Origin: QHCE01 sp041743105
Lineage (GTDB): Bacteria; Actinomycetota; Actinomycetes; Mycobacteriales; QHCE01
Assembly: GCA_041743105.1 (NCBI GenBank)
Contig: JBGTNI010000010.1
Location: forward strand, 1 to 64,000
DNA: 64,000 nt
Direction of reading: 5' to 3'
Each line of letters opens with the position of its first letter. Within the stretch, counting starts at the first letter, position 1. Shown here piece after piece: positions 61,388 to 64,000 of the stretch. The notes under the pieces were generated by a model, which searched no databases, had not been told where the DNA came from, and worked only from the letters and a program-made list of their open reading frames with translations. Position numbers and translations under genes: made by a program.

Positions 61388-63798
61388 GCATTCAGTACCT
61401 CCTGAGGTGACGGAGTGGGCCACGACGGCGGCCGCTGGACGGTAACGGCACGCTCTCGCTCCAGCCGGTGGCTACGCGCCCACAACAGCGGACCGGGCCG
61501 CAACGGCCACAACGCCCGGCGAAACCACCGCTGCCGCCTTTGCAGCTCGCGCACGTACTCGCTTGCGTCGGCGACTGCCTGATCGACGTGTGGTCGGAAG
61601 ATCAGTCCCGGTGCGAACTCCACCGCGTTCACTACGGAGGCGAGTTCTTGTAAGGACGGTAGCGGTTGCCGATGCCCCGGTGTGAGCGTCGCGGCCATGT
61701 CGGCCACGTCGTGCGCGGCCAGATGGGGTGGCGGGCGATGTCGCGCCAAACGCATAGCATCGGCCACGTGCGCCCAAGCGCCGATCACGCGCTGCGCAGG
61801 GTCAGCGGCACCTAACCGGCGTCGGCACAATAGGACACGTCCGAAGACCACCGCTAGTATGCCTAACACCAGCAGCGCCACAAGACCGATCCCCACCAGC
61901 ATGCCAATGTTAAGGATCTTCTCCCCGGTAGCTTGACTACGAGTGCCCGTGGACGGACCATCCGGCGATGGCTCGGGATTAGGGTTCTCGAGCTCCCGCA
62001 GCTGATCCTGCTTAGCACGGTTCTGCTGCTGTGCCTCCGGCGTGGCTTGATCCGGCGGGATAGAGGTGTCGTCGTTCGGCCGGGGGGAAGGGTCGAAAGG
62101 CACCCAGCCGTAACCGGCGAAATACACCTCCGGCCACGCGAAAGCGTCGCCAGCGGTGACCATGAAGCGGCCATCGCTTTGCGGAGTGCCGGCGTGGAAG
62201 CCGACTGAGACACGGCTAGGCAGCCCAGCGATGCGAGCCAGGAGCGCAAACGCGGTGGCAAACTGCTCCGAGGTCCCACGCTGCCCTCCTTGCTCCTTGG
62301 CGACAGTGAGGAAGAAGTCCAAGTTGGCCAAGCCATGACCAGACGAGGCCTCCGGGGTGAACGTGAAGTTACGCAGCAAGAACTGCTCAATCAGCAGCGC
62401 CCGGTTATACGGAGTCGCCGCCGGTGCGATCACGCTCGTTGCCAGCGAGACGATGCCGTCGGGCAGATTGGACGGCACATCGGCATAGCGCCGGATGTCC
62501 GGAGAGTCCGACAGGGCGGCATCGGAGAGCTTGCCGACATTGAAATCCGGGCGCCTCGACCGCACGTCATACTGCAACCCGGTGCGCAAACCCTCGGCCG
62601 TGACCAGCGATCCCGTGGTCGGGTCATAGGAGACCCGCACATCGGTGACTTGGCGCGGCTGCTCCACTGCCGGCAGCCACACTCCATCGAGGGTCAGCAT
62701 CGTGTATTCCTGATTCACCGCGGTGCTGTTTGGGGACTGGTCACTGACAGGAAGCACCGATCCAGCCGAGCGATACTCGCTGCCGGGCAACCAGGACAGG
62801 CCGTTGTAATCGGTGAGCGTCACCCAACGAATCCGGCTAGGCACGTTGGTCTCCACCGTAAACAGCTGCTGCTGCGGAGCCCGGGCCCAGCCCGACAGCC
62901 GGCCGAGCGGATTAGATTCGGGAAGCTGCTGCTCTGGTGGCGGGATACGCGTTCGGGGATCGCGGGGCTTCACATCGGACAGACCCACCACGGTGGGAGC
63001 CAGAACCAGTGTGGCAAGCATCAGTGCCACCAGACCCAGTCCACCGATCGCGGCACGCCGGATGCGGAACGCCTTGCGGGAGGCTGCTCCCAGCTGCCGC
63101 AGTACGTGACTGATGGTGGGGTCCCCGCTGAACGCCAGTCCCAGCGCCGCCACTCCCGCGAAGGCAACCGCCAGGGGTAGCGACGCGGCAGCGTTGGGCC
63201 CTACGAGCACAAGCGCGATCACATACGCCATCGCCGGCGCTACGAACCCGGCGAGCACCGTGCGGGTCCGTAGCGTCAGCTCAGCACCGGTCAGACCAGC
63301 GATCCAGACCACTACCAGCGGGAGCACAACGGTCTGCGGCGTCGGCATCACCGGGATCGTGCTCGTGAGGATCTGCGCACCAGAGTTACGGATCGATTCG
63401 AGGAACAGCGCCCCTACACTGCCGGTGCCCGGTTGCCGAGTCCAGGCAACTGCCGCGACAAGGTAACCGACCATCACCACGATCGAGACCGTGATGGACG
63501 CCAGCAGCGATGTCCGCAGTCCCCGCAACGATGCGCTGGCCGCCACCGACAACACTGCCGCCCCGGCCAGCAAGAACAACAGGAAGGAGCCGGAATAAAT
63601 CCGGGTGAAGGCCGAGCCAGCGATGATCAACAAACCAGCAAGAGCTGCCGCGCTGAGTACATCGCGTCCGGTGAGAGCATCGGTCATTGTAGGCAAAGGA
63701 GCGGTGTCATGCCGGTCGACTTTGGCCTCCGTGGCCGGTCCATGCTGGGACGACTCCTGCCGGGATGGCAGCTGATGAGGCACGGTATCGGCTACCAC
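61330..63798 (-). CDS. TgpA-like membrane protein with degenerate transglutaminase domain
   Basis: About 822 residues: eight membrane helices at the N terminus (AALAGLLIIAGSAFTRIYSG and others), an extracellular transglutaminase-like domain, and one late helix (NIGMLVGIGLVALLVLGILA). The catalytic Cys is Ser (GTSEQFATAFALLARIAGLP) and the catalytic His is Phe (DAFAWPEVYFAGYGWVPFDP); the Asp is kept. So it is predicted not to crosslink. GTG 63798 overlaps the DUF58 stop. It overlaps the convergent kinase gene by 58 bp. Family members are coupled to DUF58 and MoxR genes and to envelope or pilus functions. Confidence 0.85.
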   Translation of the reverse strand: MVADTVPHQLPSRQESSQHGPATEAKVDRHDTAPLPTMTDALTGRDVLSAAALAGLLIIAGSAFTRIYSGSFLLFLLAGAAVLSVAASASLRGLRTSLLASITVSIVVMVGYLVAAVAWTRQPGTGSVGALFLESIRNSGAQILTSTIPVMPTPQTVVLPLVVVWIAGLTGAELTLRTRTVLAGFVAPAMAYVIALVLVGPNAAASLPLAVAFAGVAALGLAFSGDPTISHVLRQLGAASRKAFRIRRAAIGGLGLVALMLATLVLAPTVVGLSDVKPRDPRTRIPPPEQQLPESNPLGRLSGWARAPQQQLFTVETNVPSRIRWVTLTDYNGLSWLPGSEYRSAGSVLPVSDQSPNSTAVNQEYTMLTLDGVWLPAVEQPRQVTDVRVSYDPTTGSLVTAEGLRTGLQYDVRSRRPDFNVGKLSDAALSDSPDIRRYADVPSNLPDGIVSLATSVIAPAATPYNRALLIEQFLLRNFTFTPEASSGHGLANLDFFLTVAKEQGGQRGTSEQFATAFALLARIAGLPSRVSVGFHAGTPQSDGRFMVTAGDAFAWPEVYFAGYGWVPFDPSPRPNDDTSIPPDQATPEAQQQNRAKQDQLRELENPNPEPSPDGPSTGTRSQATGEKILNIGMLVGIGLVALLVLGILAVVFGRVLLCRRRLGAADPAQRVIGAWAHVADAMRLARHRPPPHLAAHDVADMAATLTPGHRQPLPSLQELASVVNAVEFAPGLIFRPHVDQAVADASEYVRELQRRQRWFRRALWPLRPGPLLWARSHRLERERAVTVQRPPSWPTPSPQEVLNAQLVWAPLRSVHTTSDKAR

Positions 63799-64000
63799 GA
63801 GCGCACCTCGTCCCACACAGAGGAGAATTCGTCGGCATCCTTCGCACCGATCACCAACATTCCGGCGTCGCTGCTTGTTCTAGAAACTTCGCCGCCGATC
63901 ACGGCCACCAGAATCGAGGGATACATCCCCCGCAACGATGCGATCGGCGCGATATCGTTCTCGCCGTGCACTCCGGTGAGCACGACGAGCGTGTCGCCGA
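63792..64000 (-). CDS. DUF58-family protein, C-terminal end only
   Basis: About 69 residues are visible; the gene enters from the right edge. The tail reads DTLVVLTGVHGENDIAPIAS, then MYPSILVAVIGGEVSRTSSD and EFSSVWDEVRSW-stop. DUF58 proteins have a vWA-like core and usually stand next to TgpA and a MoxR ATPase. The stop overlaps the start of the TgpA-like gene, so they are cotranscribed. The identification rests partly on context. Confidence 0.65.
   Translation of the reverse strand, partial: GDTLVVLTGVHGENDIAPIASLRGMYPSILVAVIGGEVSRTSSDAGMLVIGAKDADEFSSVWDEVRSW

Noticed and set aside
1..64000. CRISPR array, phage or integron
   Set aside because: No regularly spaced repeats, cas genes, phage structural genes or att-type duplications were seen; XerC is the housekeeping type.
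1..64000. tRNA or rRNA genes
   Set aside because: No cloverleaf-like sequence or ribosomal RNA similarity was noticed in the gaps; a dedicated scan was not possible.

Overview
The window is GC-rich actinobacterial chromosome. Its gene content (WhiB1, a fused E1/E2-type Kgd, RsbW-like anti-sigma factor, Ku/LigD end joining, rip1/ispG/dxr cluster, Zur/ArsR zinc block, TgpA/DUF58/kinase cluster) and gene order resemble the Mycobacteriales/Pseudonocardiales. The species cannot be named from the sequence. No rRNA, tRNA, CRISPR array, prophage or transposase gene was found.

Layout. 1-4800: the start of an ECF sigma factor, an NmrA-type reductase, a VIT1-like membrane protein, an AbrB/PIN toxin-antitoxin pair, a short Erm-like rRNA methylase, methionine aminopeptidase and a dead ammonium-transporter fragment. 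4977-9826: a frameshifted unknown gene, then the ispG-rip1-dxr cluster. 10006-18899: TetR regulator, GT87 glycosyltransferase, nagA, a metallo-beta-lactamase/Rieske fusion, two RNA methyltransferase-like genes and two tandem secreted trypsin-like proteases. 19205-25196: DUF2631, a DivIVA-domain protein, then the translation/lipid run rpsB-tsf-pyrH-frr-cdsA on the minus strand. 25520-30638: M23 peptidase, xerC, Ku and a LigD split into two genes. 31009-35626: DUF4383 protein, a His-rich secreted peptide, an SRPBCC-epimerase fusion and an ABC exporter. 35800-43780: kgd, a small AT-richer island with two unknown genes, a dehydrogenase, a Uma2 protein, malic enzyme and an orphan anti-sigma factor. 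43935-56047: diacylglycerol kinase, whiB1, dgt, a zinc block (znuACB, arsR, zur, plus a TIGR03943/permease pair), uppS and recO. 56063-64000: a large Fn3 surface protein, a receptor Ser/Thr kinase, a TgpA-like protein that lacks its catalytic residues, and the end of a DUF58 gene.

The most unusual signal is a set of about nine non-coding elements of 110-210 bp. Most have terminal inverted repeats bounded by TA dinucleotides, and they fall into at least three related sequence groups. In several copies the boundary TA is part of the TAG stop codon of the adjoining gene (pyrH, rpsB, an ABC permease, a membrane-anchored protein and probably an anti-sigma gene). In others the element ends a few bases before a start codon, so its tip supplies the likely Shine-Dalgarno sequence (dgt and a small membrane protein). 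The outermost bases differ from copy to copy but match within each copy. This looks like a MITE-type family, comparable in placement to mycobacterial MIRUs but with TA-bounded ends. Five copies crowd into 43.8-48.9 kb.

The genes form recognisable modules: isoprenoid precursor synthesis (ispG, dxr) feeding uppS; zinc uptake with both of its sensors; non-homologous end joining; and a surface/signalling cluster at the right end.
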